Shown here one piece after another: positions 32,993 through 44,397 of a DNA stretch of 64,000 bases. The notes below the pieces were generated by a model. The model saw only the letters and a program-made list of their open reading frames with translations. It was not told the DNA's origin and ran no database searches. Source of the DNA: Pelomonas sp937871895 (GTDB taxonomy: Bacteria; Pseudomonadota; Gammaproteobacteria; Burkholderiales; Burkholderiaceae_C). Each line of letters opens with the position of its first letter. The stretch's first letter is position 1. A program made the translations under genes and the position numbers. The DNA lies in NCBI RefSeq assembly GCF_046348265.1, contig NZ_JAXMEO010000013.1; one strand, written 5' to 3'.

Positions 32993-33884
32993 CTTTTTCA
33001 GCGACGGCTGGTCAACCTTCGTCGCCGCGGTGACGGTGATCGGCCTGGTCTTTTGCATCGCCATCCTGCTGATCGCGGCACGCCGCCGCCCGATGGCAAA
33101 CGACAACACCACGGGCCACGTGTGGGACCAAGACCTGCGCGAGCTCAACAACCCGCTTCCCATGTGGTGGATGGGGCTGTTCGTGATCACCGTGCTGTTT
33201 GCCGGTGCCTACCTGGCGCTCTACCCCGGGCTCGGCAGCGCCAAGGGCACGCTGGCTTGGTCCAGCGTGGCGGAGCACGACCGTGACACCGCCGCCGCGC
33301 GTGCGGCCATGGCCCCGGTCTACCAGCGTTTTGCCAGCATGACGCCTGCGCAGCTCGCTGCCGACAACGAGGCACGCGGCATTGGCGAGCGCCTCTTTGG
33401 CAACTACTGCGCCGGTTGCCACGGTGCCGACGCCAAGGGCTCCAAGGGCTTCCCCAACCTGACCGACAAGGACTGGCTCTGGGGCGGCGAGTACGACACC
33501 ATCGTCGAGACCATCACCAAGGGTCGTCAGGGCCAGATGCCACCGATGGCGGCCGCCGTCGGCTCTGCGGATGACGTCCGCAACGTCGCCAACTACGTGC
33601 TCTCGCTCTCTGGTAGCCCGCACAACTCCCTGGCCGCCCAATTGGGCAAGGAGAAGTTCGTCGTCTGCGCGGCTTGCCACGGCCCGGCGGGCAAGGGCAA
33701 CACGGCCCTCGGAGCGCCCAATCTGACCGACAAGACCTGGCTGCACGGCTGGGGCGAAGACGCCGTCATGGCCATGGTCAACAACGGCAAGACCAATGTC
33801 ATGCCCGCCCATGGCGAGAAGCTGACGCCCGAGCAAATCCGCGTGCTCGCCGCGTACGTCTGGGGTTTTTCTAACGCTCGCTGA
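32985..33884 (+). CDS. ccoP: cbb3-type cytochrome c oxidase subunit III
   Basis: 299 residues with two N-terminal membrane helices (about 10-32 and 62-82) and two haem c domains: C142-A-G-C-H146 and C228-A-A-C-H232. It is the electron entry subunit, accepting electrons from periplasmic cytochromes. The start ATG is preceded by AGGAGGA and lies within ccoQ. It overlaps ccoG by 1 base (TGATG). Confidence 0.96.
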   Translation: MSDFFSDGWSTFVAAVTVIGLVFCIAILLIAARRRPMANDNTTGHVWDQDLRELNNPLPMWWMGLFVITVLFAGAYLALYPGLGSAKGTLAWSSVAEHDRDTAAARAAMAPVYQRFASMTPAQLAADNEARGIGERLFGNYCAGCHGADAKGSKGFPNLTDKDWLWGGEYDTIVETITKGRQGQMPPMAAAVGSADDVRNVANYVLSLSGSPHNSLAAQLGKEKFVVCAACHGPAGKGNTALGAPNLTDKTWLHGWGEDAVMAMVNNGKTNVMPAHGEKLTPEQIRVLAAYVWGFSNAR

Positions 33885-35290
33885 TGACTGAAGGTCCTGC
33901 GCCCGTCGAACAGACCGTCCGGCTGTACCGGTCTGAAGACAAGATTCAGCCACGCGCCGTCAGCGGCTGGTTTGCCGGCTGGCGCTGGGCCCTCGTCGCC
34001 TTCACGCAGATCCTCTACTACGGCCTGCCCTGGCTGCAGTGGGGAGAGCGCCAGGCAGTGCTGTTCGATCTGGGCGCCCGGCGCTTCTATCTGTTCGGCC
34101 TGGTGCTCTACCCGCAGGACTTCGTCTACCTCACGGTCCTGCTGCTGATCTCGGCCTACGGGCTCTTCCTGTTCACGGCGGTGGCCGGGCGGCTGTGGTG
34201 TGGCTATGCCTGCCCGCAGACGGTCTACACCGAGATCTTCATGGCCGTGGAGCGCTGGTTCGAAGGCGACCGCAATGCGCGCATTCGCCTCGACAGCAGC
34301 CCCTGGACGCTGAACAAGCTGGCACGCAAGTCCGGCAAGCAGGCGGTCTGGATCGCCATCGGCCTGTGGACGGGCTTCACCTTCGTCGGCTACTTCACGC
34401 CCATCCTGACCCTGGGCCATGAAGTGCTGCACCTGTCGCTCGGGCCCTGGGAGAGCTTCTGGCTGCTGTTCTACGGCTTTGCCACCTATGGCAATGCCGG
34501 CTACATGCGCGAGCAGGTCTGCAAGTACATGTGCCCCTATGCGCGCTTCCAGAGCGCGATGTTCGACAAGGACACGCTGATCATCAGCTACGACGTCGAA
34601 CGCGGCGAGCCGCGCGGCGCCAAGCGGGAGAAGAAGGGCGAAACGCGTGCGGAGGGCGTGGGCGACTGCGTCGACTGCAAGCTCTGCGTGCAGGTCTGCC
34701 CCACGGGTATCGACATTCGCAATGGCCTGCAGTACGAGTGCATCGGCTGCGCGGCTTGCATCGACGTCTGCAATGGCGTGATGGACAAGGTCGGCTACCC
34801 GCGTGGCCTGATCCGCTACGACACCCAGAACGGCATCGCCCAGCACCTGTCGGCCGGGCAGCGTTGGCGCCGCGTGTTCCGGCCCCGCGTGTTGATCTAC
34901 GGCAGCGTGCTGGTGCTGATTTTTGCGGCGCTGGTGGCCAGCCTGGCTCTGCGCCACAGCTTCCGGGCCGACGTCGTGCGCGACCGCGCCACCCTGGCCC
35001 GCCAGGTCGAGGATGGCTACATCGAGAACCTCTACCGCCTGCAGTTGATGAACGCCAGCGAGCGCGTGCAGCGTTTCAGCGTCACCGCGCAAGGCCTGCC
35101 CAGCCTCGTCGTGACGCCTGAGTTGCGTGGCGTCGAGGTGGGCCCCGCGCAGGCGCGCTGGGTCTCGCTCGGGGTGCGCTTGCCCCCCGGGCATGGCCTC
35201 AAGCCTGGCGCCCACCCCATGAGCTTCCGTGTCGAGGCCGATGGCGGCGAGCACCTGGATGAGAAGACCACCTTCGTGGTGCCGCGATAG
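33884..35290 (+). CDS. ccoG: cbb3 accessory iron-sulfur protein CcoG
   Basis: 468-residue membrane protein of the FixG/RdxA family. Five or so membrane helices include WCGYACPQTVYTE and the C-terminal VLIYGSVLVLIFAAL. Two 4Fe-4S motifs lie in CVDCKLCVQVCPTGIDIR and CIGCAACIDVCN. A periplasmic Ig-like domain ends the protein. It is a cupric reductase needed for cbb3 maturation. The gene is fused by overlap to ccoP. Confidence 0.95.
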   Translation: MTEGPAPVEQTVRLYRSEDKIQPRAVSGWFAGWRWALVAFTQILYYGLPWLQWGERQAVLFDLGARRFYLFGLVLYPQDFVYLTVLLLISAYGLFLFTAVAGRLWCGYACPQTVYTEIFMAVERWFEGDRNARIRLDSSPWTLNKLARKSGKQAVWIAIGLWTGFTFVGYFTPILTLGHEVLHLSLGPWESFWLLFYGFATYGNAGYMREQVCKYMCPYARFQSAMFDKDTLIISYDVERGEPRGAKREKKGETRAEGVGDCVDCKLCVQVCPTGIDIRNGLQYECIGCAACIDVCNGVMDKVGYPRGLIRYDTQNGIAQHLSAGQRWRRVFRPRVLIYGSVLVLIFAALVASLALRHSFRADVVRDRATLARQVEDGYIENLYRLQLMNASERVQRFSVTAQGLPSLVVTPELRGVEVGPAQARWVSLGVRLPPGHGLKPGAHPMSFRVEADGGEHLDEKTTFVVPR

Positions 35291-35322
35291 CCGCGACACA
35301 GACCGGATCGGAGAACCAGACC

Positions 35323-35550
35323 ATGAGTGAAGCCCCAACCCAAGCCAACCGCCCCTGGTGGCGCGAGCCGATGATGTATCTCGTTGTCGGCGGCCCGCTG
35401 ACCGTGGTCGTCGCCAGCTTCTTTACCCTCGCTCTGGCGCTGCGCCACCCCGACCCGCCGGTGCAAACCCGCCAGGTGGCCGCCGATGACGCGGCCGAGC
35501 AGCCCGCCATCACGGCCCGCAACCACGCCGCCACGGGCGGGCAACGCTGA
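35323..35550 (+). CDS. fixH: Short FixH-like membrane protein
   Basis: 75 residues: a cytoplasmic N-terminus, then one membrane helix in WWREPMMYLVVGGPLTVVVASFFTLALAL and a short Asp/Ala-rich tail. This matches the start of FixH/CcoH proteins, but is half the usual length and has no periplasmic domain. Short versions are seen in this lineage, so I treat it as intact. It sits between ccoG and the next small membrane protein. Confidence 0.7.
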   Translation: MSEAPTQANRPWWREPMMYLVVGGPLTVVVASFFTLALALRHPDPPVQTRQVAADDAAEQPAITARNHAATGGQR

Positions 35551-35843
35551 TGGACGGGCAGCAGGCTGCCGGGCGCGCTGCCCGCATCCTGATGGCCAGC
35601 ATCTGGCCGGCCTTCGTCATGGCGGGGGTGCTGGAGGGCCTGGTGTTCTCGGTCATCGACCCGCAGGACCTGCACTGGTTCGGCGGCGAGGCCATCGAGT
35701 GGTCGCGCTCAGCGATCTACTCGGTCAGCTTCCTGATCTTTTGGCTGGTCACCACCATCGCCTGCAGCATGACGGCGCTGCTGGTGCAACTGCCTGAGCA
35801 CGAGGAACCCGGGCGCCGCAGCGCCCCGAACTGGCCCCGCTGA
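35550..35843 (+). CDS. Small membrane protein at the end of the cbb3 cluster
   Basis: 97 residues with two membrane helices, MASIWPAFVMAGVLEGLVFSVI (about 15-36) and SVSFLIFWLVTTIACSMTALL (about 58-78). The start overlaps the fixH stop (TGATG). No family name comes to mind. Position suggests a cbb3-associated role. It ends 12 bp before the convergent fnr gene. Confidence 0.7.
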   Translation: MDGQQAAGRAARILMASIWPAFVMAGVLEGLVFSVIDPQDLHWFGGEAIEWSRSAIYSVSFLIFWLVTTIACSMTALLVQLPEHEEPGRRSAPNWPR

Positions 35844-35855
35844 ACGCCGGTGTGG

Positions 35856-36605
35856 TCAGCGGGTGGCGTTGGCCACCATCTGCTGCAGGGCCTCGGCCCG
35901 CAGCACGCGGATCTGGCGCTGCTTGACCTCCAGCAGCCCTTCATCCTGGAACTTGGAGAAGGTGCGACTCACCGTCTCCAGCTTCAGCCCCAGGTAGCTG
36001 CCGATCTCCTCGCGCGTCATGCGCAGCACCACGGCCGTGCCAGAGAAACCGCGCGCCTCCAGGCGCTCGGTCAGGTTCAGCAAAAAGGTCGCCAGGCGCT
36101 CCTCGGCGCGCATGCTGCCCAGCAGCAGCATCACACCCTGGTCGCGCACGATCTCGCGGCTCATGATCTTGTGGAAACTGTGCTGCAGCGCGGTGAAGTG
36201 CTGCGACAGCGACTCCAAGTCGGCGTAGTTGATCACGCAGACGGAGGAGTCCTCCAGCGCGGTGGCATCGCAGTGGTGCCGGTCGGTGCTGATGCCGTCC
36301 AGCCCCAGCAGTTCGCCCGCCATCTGGAAGCCCGTGACCTGGTCACGCCCGTCTTCGCTGGTGACCGAGGTCTTGAAAAAGCCCGTGCGTACCGCGTACA
36401 GCGCCGCGAAGTTGTCGCCGCTGCGGAACAACTGCTCGCCCTTGGGGACGGTGCGGCGGCGGTTGACCAGGGTATCGAGCCGGCCCAGGTCGTTCGTCGA
36501 GAGGCCCAGGGGCAGGCAGAGCTCACGAAGATTGCAGGACGCACAGGCGACTTGCAGCGACTCGACCGGGCGAATTGGCGTGCTGTGGGGCGTGCTGTTC
36601 TGCAT
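35856..36605 (-). CDS. fnr: FNR-type oxygen-sensing transcription regulator
   Basis: 249 residues. The N-terminal 4Fe-4S ligands are C21-x2-C24-x5-C30 in CASCNLRELC, with the fourth Cys in HHCDATALE. The cyclic-nucleotide-like domain follows. The C-terminal helix-turn-helix reads MTREEIGSYLGLKLETVSRTFSKF, with the ETVSR-type recognition helix that binds TTGAT half sites. It activates genes under low oxygen, here presumably ccoNOQP and hemN. Confidence 0.94.
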   Translation of the reverse strand: MQNSTPHSTPIRPVESLQVACASCNLRELCLPLGLSTNDLGRLDTLVNRRRTVPKGEQLFRSGDNFAALYAVRTGFFKTSVTSEDGRDQVTGFQMAGELLGLDGISTDRHHCDATALEDSSVCVINYADLESLSQHFTALQHSFHKIMSREIVRDQGVMLLLGSMRAEERLATFLLNLTERLEARGFSGTAVVLRMTREEIGSYLGLKLETVSRTFSKFQDEGLLEVKQRQIRVLRAEALQQMVANATR

Positions 36606-36685
36606 GGCAAAGAATTATGCTGGTTTAAGTCCGTGAATGACCATGGGCGCGCACTGCAAAAGGGCATCGCGCGGCAACGCCACCG

Positions 36686-36699
36686 TTGATCCACGTCAA
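36686..36699. promoter_or_regulatory. FNR box in the fnr-hemN intergenic region
   Basis: TTGATCCACGTCAA matches TTGAT-N4-ATCAA with one change. The centre is 41.5 bp before the hemN ATG and 87 bp before the fnr ATG, so it may control hemN, fnr or both. Confidence 0.75.
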
Positions 36700-36733
36700 C
36701 CGGAAGAGGAGGGTGCTCGGGCACATTCGCCCC

Positions 36734-38119
36734 ATGACATCGACCGTCCTCTCTCCCGAAATCGACGCCGAGCTGCTGCGGCGTTATGACATCTCGGGGC
36801 CACGATACACCTCCTACCCAACGGCGGACCGGTTCGTCGAGGCTTTCCAGGCCGACCAGCACCGCCTGGCGCTGCAGCAACGCGTGCCCGGCGCGCCGAT
36901 GTCGATCTACGTCCACATCCCGTTCTGCGAGTCGGTCTGCTACTACTGCGCCTGTAACAAGATCATCACGCGGCACCACGAGCGTGCGGCTGAATACCTG
37001 GCCGTGCTCTACGCGGAGATGGACCTCTACCGCGCCGAGTTGGGTGCGGGCATCCAGGTGTCACAACTGCACCTGGGCGGGGGCTCGCCCACCTTCCTGA
37101 GCGACGACGAGCTTGAGCAACTGATGGCCGAGATCGGCAAGCGCTTCAAGCTCGTGCCCAGCGCCGAGCTGTCCATCGAGGTGGATCCGCGCACCGTGGA
37201 TGCCGAACGCCTGGCGCGGCTCAAGGCCATGGGCTTCAACCGCCTGTCCTTCGGCGTCCAGGACTTTGACCCTGAAGTGCAAAAGGCGGTGCACCGCATC
37301 CAGCCGCCCGAGCAGGTGCAGGCGCTCGTCGAGGCCGCCCGGGCGCTGAAGTTCGACTCCATCAATGTCGATCTGATCTACGGCCTGCCGCAGCAGACGC
37401 CGGTCAGCTTCCGCCGCACCATCGAGCAGGTCTGCGCGCTGCAGCCGGACCGCATCGCCTTGTATGGCTATGCCCACCTGCCGGCGCGCTTCAAGCCACA
37501 GCGCCGCATCGTGGCCGAGTTGCTGCCGCCTGCGGGTGACAAGCTGACCATGCTGGCCGGCGCCATCAGCGACTTCCTGGCCGCGGGCTACGAGTACATC
37601 GGCATGGACCACTTTGCCAAGCGTGACGACAGCCTGGCCATCGCCAAGCGTCAGGGTCGGCTGCATCGCAACTTCCAGGGCTATTCCACCCAGCCCGATG
37701 CAGACCTGATCGGCCTGGGCGTGTCGTCCATCGCTCGCATCGGCGCCACCTACAGCCAGAACGCCAAGACCCTGGACGAGTACTACGACGCCGTGAGGCG
37801 TGGTCAGTTCCCGACCCAGCGCGGCCTGGCCCTGAGCCGCGACGACCTGCTGCGCCGCGCCATGATCATGGGCCTGATGTGCCAGGGCCGCGTCGAGTTC
37901 GAGTCCATCCGCCTGGCCTATCTGGTGGATGTGCCGACCTACTTCGCACCCGAGATGGAGCGCCTGCAGGGGCTGGCCGATCAGGGCTTGGTGAACCTGG
38001 AGGCCGACGCCATCCAGGTCACGCCGCTGGGCTGGTACTTCGTGCGCGCGGTGGCGATGGTGTTTGACCGCTATCTGCAGGCCGATGCCAGCCGCGAGCG
38101 TTTCTCGCGCATCATCTGA
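36734..38119 (+). CDS. hemN: Oxygen-independent coproporphyrinogen III dehydrogenase
   Basis: 461-residue radical SAM enzyme that decarboxylates coproporphyrinogen III under low oxygen. The cluster motif C65-x3-C69-x2-C72 is in IPFCESVCYYCACNK. N-terminal YDISGPRYTSYPTADRF is the signature of true HemN. Length is normal. The best Shine-Dalgarno (AGGAGG, 36707) is about 20 bases before the ATG, too far. The divergent neighbour is fnr, with an FNR box between. Confidence 0.95.
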   Translation: MTSTVLSPEIDAELLRRYDISGPRYTSYPTADRFVEAFQADQHRLALQQRVPGAPMSIYVHIPFCESVCYYCACNKIITRHHERAAEYLAVLYAEMDLYRAELGAGIQVSQLHLGGGSPTFLSDDELEQLMAEIGKRFKLVPSAELSIEVDPRTVDAERLARLKAMGFNRLSFGVQDFDPEVQKAVHRIQPPEQVQALVEAARALKFDSINVDLIYGLPQQTPVSFRRTIEQVCALQPDRIALYGYAHLPARFKPQRRIVAELLPPAGDKLTMLAGAISDFLAAGYEYIGMDHFAKRDDSLAIAKRQGRLHRNFQGYSTQPDADLIGLGVSSIARIGATYSQNAKTLDEYYDAVRRGQFPTQRGLALSRDDLLRRAMIMGLMCQGRVEFESIRLAYLVDVPTYFAPEMERLQGLADQGLVNLEADAIQVTPLGWYFVRAVAMVFDRYLQADASRERFSRII

Positions 38120-38161
38120 GCTTCTGACTGAATCGCTCGCGCGCCGGCGCGACCTGCCTGG

Positions 38162-38791
38162 ATGCTTGAGATCACCTTGGTCGGCTCTGCCGCCCTGATG
38201 GGCTTGGCCGGCAGCCCGCACTGCGCGCTGATGTGTGGCGGCCCTTGTGCGGCCACCTGCGGGCAGTCGAGGCGGGCACAAACCCAATTCCTCGCGGGGC
38301 GGGCGCTGAGCTACGCCGTCGCCGGCGCCGTTGCTGCTGCCGCTGTGCAGGCCCTGGGCTGGATGACGCAGGGCAGGGCGGTGATGCAGCCCGTCTGGGC
38401 GCTCGCACATGCCGCGCTGCTGATGCTGGGCCTCAGCCTGATCTGGCTGGGCCGTCAGCCCATTTGGCTAGACGGCATCGGTGCCGGTTGGCTGCGCCGC
38501 TCGTCGCGGGCGCCCGGTCTGGCCGGCCTGGCCTGGGTGGCCTGGCCCTGCGGCCTGCTGCAGTCGGCCTTGCTGGTGGCAGGGCTCACCTCGTCGCCCC
38601 TCGGTGGGGGCCTGGCCATGCTGGTGTTTGCGCTCGCCAGCAGCCCGGGTCTCGTGGCGGCGCCCTGGGTGCTGCGCCGGCTCAAGCTGTCGCCCGCCTG
38701 GTCGGCGCGGCTGGCGGGCCTGGGCCTGGCGCTGGCCTCAGGCTGGGCGCTGGGTCATGGCGTGTGGGAGACAGTTCGCCTCTACTGCTGA
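38162..38791 (+). CDS. SafE/TauE-like (DsbD-type) membrane protein
   Basis: 209 residues with about six membrane helices. The N-terminus GSAALMGLAGSPHCALMCGGPC, with Cys/His-rich GSPHC..MCGGPC, is typical of the sulfite exporter TauE/SafE-like family that often accompanies cbb3 oxidase genes. It may handle copper or redox equivalents for oxidase assembly; the name sulfite exporter is not evidence of function. It follows hemN by 42 bp. Confidence 0.82.
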   Translation: MLEITLVGSAALMGLAGSPHCALMCGGPCAATCGQSRRAQTQFLAGRALSYAVAGAVAAAAVQALGWMTQGRAVMQPVWALAHAALLMLGLSLIWLGRQPIWLDGIGAGWLRRSSRAPGLAGLAWVAWPCGLLQSALLVAGLTSSPLGGGLAMLVFALASSPGLVAAPWVLRRLKLSPAWSARLAGLGLALASGWALGHGVWETVRLYC

Positions 38792-38861
38792 GGCAATGAA
38801 ACGCCAGGCACCCCCTTTAAACTCGCGCGCTTTCCTCTTTGCCCTCCCGGAGCCCATCCCC

Positions 38862-40124
38862 ATGTACCAGCACGTCACGGTGCCCGAAGGCGGCCAAAAG
38901 ATCACGGCCAAGGCCGACGCCACGCTCAGCGTGCCTGACCAGCCCATCATCCCCTTCATCGAAGGCGACGGAGTGGGCGTGGACATCACGCCGGTCATGC
39001 TGCAAGTGGTGGATGCTGCCGTCGAGAAGGCCTATGGCGGCCGCCGCAAGATCCACTGGATGGAGGTCTATGCCGGCACCAAGGCCACGCGGCTCTATGG
39101 CCCCGAGGTCTCGCTGCCCGACGAAACCGTGCAGGTCCTCAAGGACTACCTCGTCTCCATCAAGGGCCCGCTGACGACGCCGGTGGGCGGCGGCATCCGC
39201 TCGCTCAATGTGACGCTGCGCCAGGCGCTGGACCTCTACGTCTGCCTGCGCCCGGTGCAGTACTTCGACGGCGTGCCCAGCCCGGTGAAGGAGCCGCACA
39301 AGGTCGACATGGTCATCTTCCGCGAGAACTCGGAAGACATCTACGCCGGCATCGAGTTCGAGGCCGGCAGTGACAGCGCGCGCCGCCTGATCAAGTTCCT
39401 GCAGGAGGAACTCGGCTCCAACAAGGTCCGCTTCCCCGAGACCTCGGGCGTGGGCGTCAAGCCTGTCTCGCAGGAGGGCACCGAGCGCCTGGTGCGCAAG
39501 GCCATCCAGTACGCCATCGACAACGACAAGCCCAGCGTCACCCTCGTGCACAAGGGCAACATCATGAAGTTCACGGAAGGTGCCTTCCGGGACTGGGGCT
39601 ACCAACTCGCGCAGAAGGAATTCGGCGCCGAGCTGATTGATGGTGGCCCGTGGTGTCGCCTGAAGAACCCCAAGACGGGCCGCACCATCACCATCAAGGA
39701 CGTGATCGCCGACGCCTTCCTGCAGCAGATCATCCTGCGCCCCGCCGAGTACTCGGTGATCGCGACGCTCAACCTGAACGGCGACTACATCTCCGACGCG
39801 CTGGCTGCGCAGGTGGGCGGCATCGGCATCGCGCCGGGCGCCAACATGTCGGACAGCATCGCCGTCTTCGAGGCCACGCACGGCACGGCGCCCAAGTACG
39901 CCGGCAAGGACTACGTGAACCCCGGCTCCTCCATCCTTTCTGCCGAGATGATGCTGCGCCATATGGGCTGGACCGAGGCGGCCGAGCTGCTGCTCGCCAG
40001 CATGGGCCGCGCCATCCTGAGCAAAAAGGTCACCTACGACTTTGCCCGCCTGATGGAGGGCGCAACCCAGGTGTCCTGCTCGGGCTTTGGCAAGGTGATG
40101 ATCGAGCAGATGGACGAGGCCTGA
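38862..40124 (+). CDS. icd: NADP-dependent isocitrate dehydrogenase, dimeric
   Basis: 420 residues of the homodimeric E. coli-like family. The substrate and phosphorylation-site loop is in RENSEDIYAGIEF. Metal-ligand region and NADP site are IATLNLNGDYISDALAAQVGG and ATHGTAPKYAGKD. It converts isocitrate to 2-oxoglutarate in the TCA cycle. Start ATG gives MYQHVTVPEGG, with CCGGAG upstream. It is convergent with the monomeric enzyme gene icd2. Confidence 0.96.
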   Translation: MYQHVTVPEGGQKITAKADATLSVPDQPIIPFIEGDGVGVDITPVMLQVVDAAVEKAYGGRRKIHWMEVYAGTKATRLYGPEVSLPDETVQVLKDYLVSIKGPLTTPVGGGIRSLNVTLRQALDLYVCLRPVQYFDGVPSPVKEPHKVDMVIFRENSEDIYAGIEFEAGSDSARRLIKFLQEELGSNKVRFPETSGVGVKPVSQEGTERLVRKAIQYAIDNDKPSVTLVHKGNIMKFTEGAFRDWGYQLAQKEFGAELIDGGPWCRLKNPKTGRTITIKDVIADAFLQQIILRPAEYSVIATLNLNGDYISDALAAQVGGIGIAPGANMSDSIAVFEATHGTAPKYAGKDYVNPGSSILSAEMMLRHMGWTEAAELLLASMGRAILSKKVTYDFARLMEGATQVSCSGFGKVMIEQMDEA

Positions 40125-40141
40125 GCGCCTCGCCGAGAAAC

Positions 40142-40170
40142 AAAACGGGGCGCCATCGGCGCCCCGTTTT
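40142..40170. terminator. Bidirectional terminator between icd and icd2
   Basis: A perfect 13-bp stem AAAACGGGGCGCC/GGCGCCCCGTTTT with a 3-nt loop. The T-runs on both strands make it work in both directions. Confidence 0.88.
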
Positions 40171-40187
40171 CCATGGGTGACTGGCGA

Positions 40188-42422
<2,235 letters not shown>

Positions 42423-42458
42423 GGCATGGGTCCCGGTGGTCCTGAAGGTGGAGAGGGC

Positions 42459-42475
42459 GCGGCGCCAGGCGCCGC
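42459..42475. promoter_or_regulatory. Inverted repeat in the icd2 leader
   Basis: GCGGCGCC-A-GGCGCCGC, perfect 8-bp halves, centred 45 bp before the icd2 start. It may be an operator or an RNA structure; the GC content makes chance possible. Confidence 0.35.
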
Positions 42476-42645
42476 AACTGCGTAGCCCGCAACTCTAGCA
42501 AGGGGACCCCGTTCAAGGGGCGCCACCGCCTTCGCAGTGCGCACCTGGTGGGTTGTCACCACGCCTGAACTTGGGGCGTCAGGCTCATGTCATGGCGCGC
42601 TTTCCCGATCCATGCAGGTCGGGCCCCGGTGCTAGGCTCTGCGGC

Positions 42646-44391
42646 ATGCCTCTGAGTCCCTCCGCGCCGCCGTTCAAGCACTGGGCGCGCTGGCTGGGCG
42701 CGTGGGTGGCCGAGGTGAACGGCGCCACGCTGCGAGCCGATGCGCTGGCGGCCGTACTCGCGGCGGTACTGGCGGTACCGCAGGGCATTGCCTTTGCAGC
42801 ACTGGCTGGGCTGCCGCCCACTTGGGGCCTGTATGCCTCCATCCTGCCCACGGCGGTGGCGGCGCTGCTGGGCTCCAGCCGCTTGATGATCACGGGGCCG
42901 ACCAATGCGCTCTCGCTCGCGCTCAGTGCCGGCCTGGCGCCGCTGGCCGTGGCCGGCAGCCCCGAGTATTTGCGCCTGGCGCTGGTCTTGACGCTGTTCG
43001 TGGGGGTCATCCAGCTCGCGGTGTGGGCGCTGCGCCTGGGTGCCGTCACGCATTTCATCTCGCCGACGGTGTTGCTCGGCTTCACCAGCGGGGCGGCGCT
43101 GCTGATTGCACTGCACGCCGCACAGGCCTGGAGGCAGGAGGCTGGCGCTGCGGGTGATTCGCGGGCGACCCTGTTCGTGGGGGTGCTGGCCCTGGCGGTG
43201 GCGGCTGCGGCGCGGCGCTGGTGGCCGCGAGCACCGGGTTTGCTGTTGGCACTGGGTGCGGCCACGTTGCTGGCGGCCCTCGGGGTCTGGCAATGGGGCT
43301 GGCAATTGGCCACGGTGGCGGCGCCGGCCGAGGCCTGGCCCCCGCTGGCTTGGCCCCAGCTGCAGTGGCAGGACCTGCCGCGCCTGGCCACGCTGGCGCT
43401 GGCGCTCACGCTCGTCGCCTTGGGGCAGAGCATCGCCATCGCCAAGGCGCTGGCCGCGCGCACCGGCCAGGCCTTCGACGTGAACCGCGAATGCCTGGGC
43501 CAGGGCCTTGCCAATGTCGCGGGGGCCTGCAGCTCGGCGCTGGTCAGCTGTGGCTCGCTCAATCGCTCGGCCCCGCACATCGAGGCCGGCGCGCGCACGC
43601 CGCTGGCGGCTGTGATGGCGGCGGTGCTGGTGCTGCTGCTGGTGGGCTGGGCGGGCACTGCGCTCACCTGGGTGCCGATGGCGGCGATTGACGCGCTGCT
43701 GCTGCTGGTGGCCTGGAGCCTCGTGGACCCAGACCAGTGGCGGGAGCTGTGGCGTGTGGACCGGCGCGAGGCAGGCGTGGCGGCCGGCACGCTGCTGGCC
43801 ACCTTGGTGCTGCCACTGGAGGTGGCCGTGCTGGCCGGCGTGGCGGCGTCCTTGGTGCTCTACCTGCACCGCACGGCACACCCGGCGCTGCGCAGTATGG
43901 GGTTTGTGGCTGCGCCGCAGCCGGGTCAGGATCGTCGCTTCGTCGTGCTGGCACCGGGTGCGCCCGAGTGCCCGCAGCTCAAGCTGCTGCGCATGGAGGG
44001 CCCGGTCTGGTACGGCGCCGAGGCGCATGTGGCGGACGCCCTGCGCCAGTTGCGTGTGCCGAATGCTGAGGGTGCGCTGCCGCCCGGGCACTTGCTGGTG
44101 ATGGGCAAGAGCATGAACTTCATCGACCCAGCCGGGGCCGCACTCTGGGAGCGCGAGCGGGCGCTACGCAGCGAGCCGGGTCAAGGCCTCTACTTCCATC
44201 GCCCGCGGCCCGAGGTCGTGGCCGCGTGGGAGCGCAGCGGTTTCCTGCAGCGGCTGGGGCCGGGCCACATCTTCCCGGACAAGCGCAGCGCCATCGCGGC
44301 CATCGTGCCGCAGCTGGACCCGGCGATCTGTGCGCGCTGCCGTGCGCGCGTCTTTGAGGAATGTGCCGCCCAGCCGGGCCCACCGGCCTGA
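42646..44391 (+). CDS. SulP-family anion transporter with STAS domain
   Basis: 581 residues. About 10-12 membrane helices occupy residues 30-410: LAAVLAVPQGIAFAALAGLPPTWGLYASILP and GLVQSI-like VALGQSIAIAKALA, with a STAS domain from about 440 (FVVLAPGAPECPQLKLLRMEGPVWYGAEAHVADALRQL). It probably moves sulfate, bicarbonate or another anion. The C-terminus has a Cys-rich tail CARCRARVFEEC, which is unusual. The start ATG gives MPLSPSAPPF. Confidence 0.85.
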   Translation: MPLSPSAPPFKHWARWLGAWVAEVNGATLRADALAAVLAAVLAVPQGIAFAALAGLPPTWGLYASILPTAVAALLGSSRLMITGPTNALSLALSAGLAPLAVAGSPEYLRLALVLTLFVGVIQLAVWALRLGAVTHFISPTVLLGFTSGAALLIALHAAQAWRQEAGAAGDSRATLFVGVLALAVAAAARRWWPRAPGLLLALGAATLLAALGVWQWGWQLATVAAPAEAWPPLAWPQLQWQDLPRLATLALALTLVALGQSIAIAKALAARTGQAFDVNRECLGQGLANVAGACSSALVSCGSLNRSAPHIEAGARTPLAAVMAAVLVLLLVGWAGTALTWVPMAAIDALLLLVAWSLVDPDQWRELWRVDRREAGVAAGTLLATLVLPLEVAVLAGVAASLVLYLHRTAHPALRSMGFVAAPQPGQDRRFVVLAPGAPECPQLKLLRMEGPVWYGAEAHVADALRQLRVPNAEGALPPGHLLVMGKSMNFIDPAGAALWERERALRSEPGQGLYFHRPRPEVVAAWERSGFLQRLGPGHIFPDKRSAIAAIVPQLDPAICARCRARVFEECAAQPGPPA

Positions 44392-44397
44392 GCGCGG

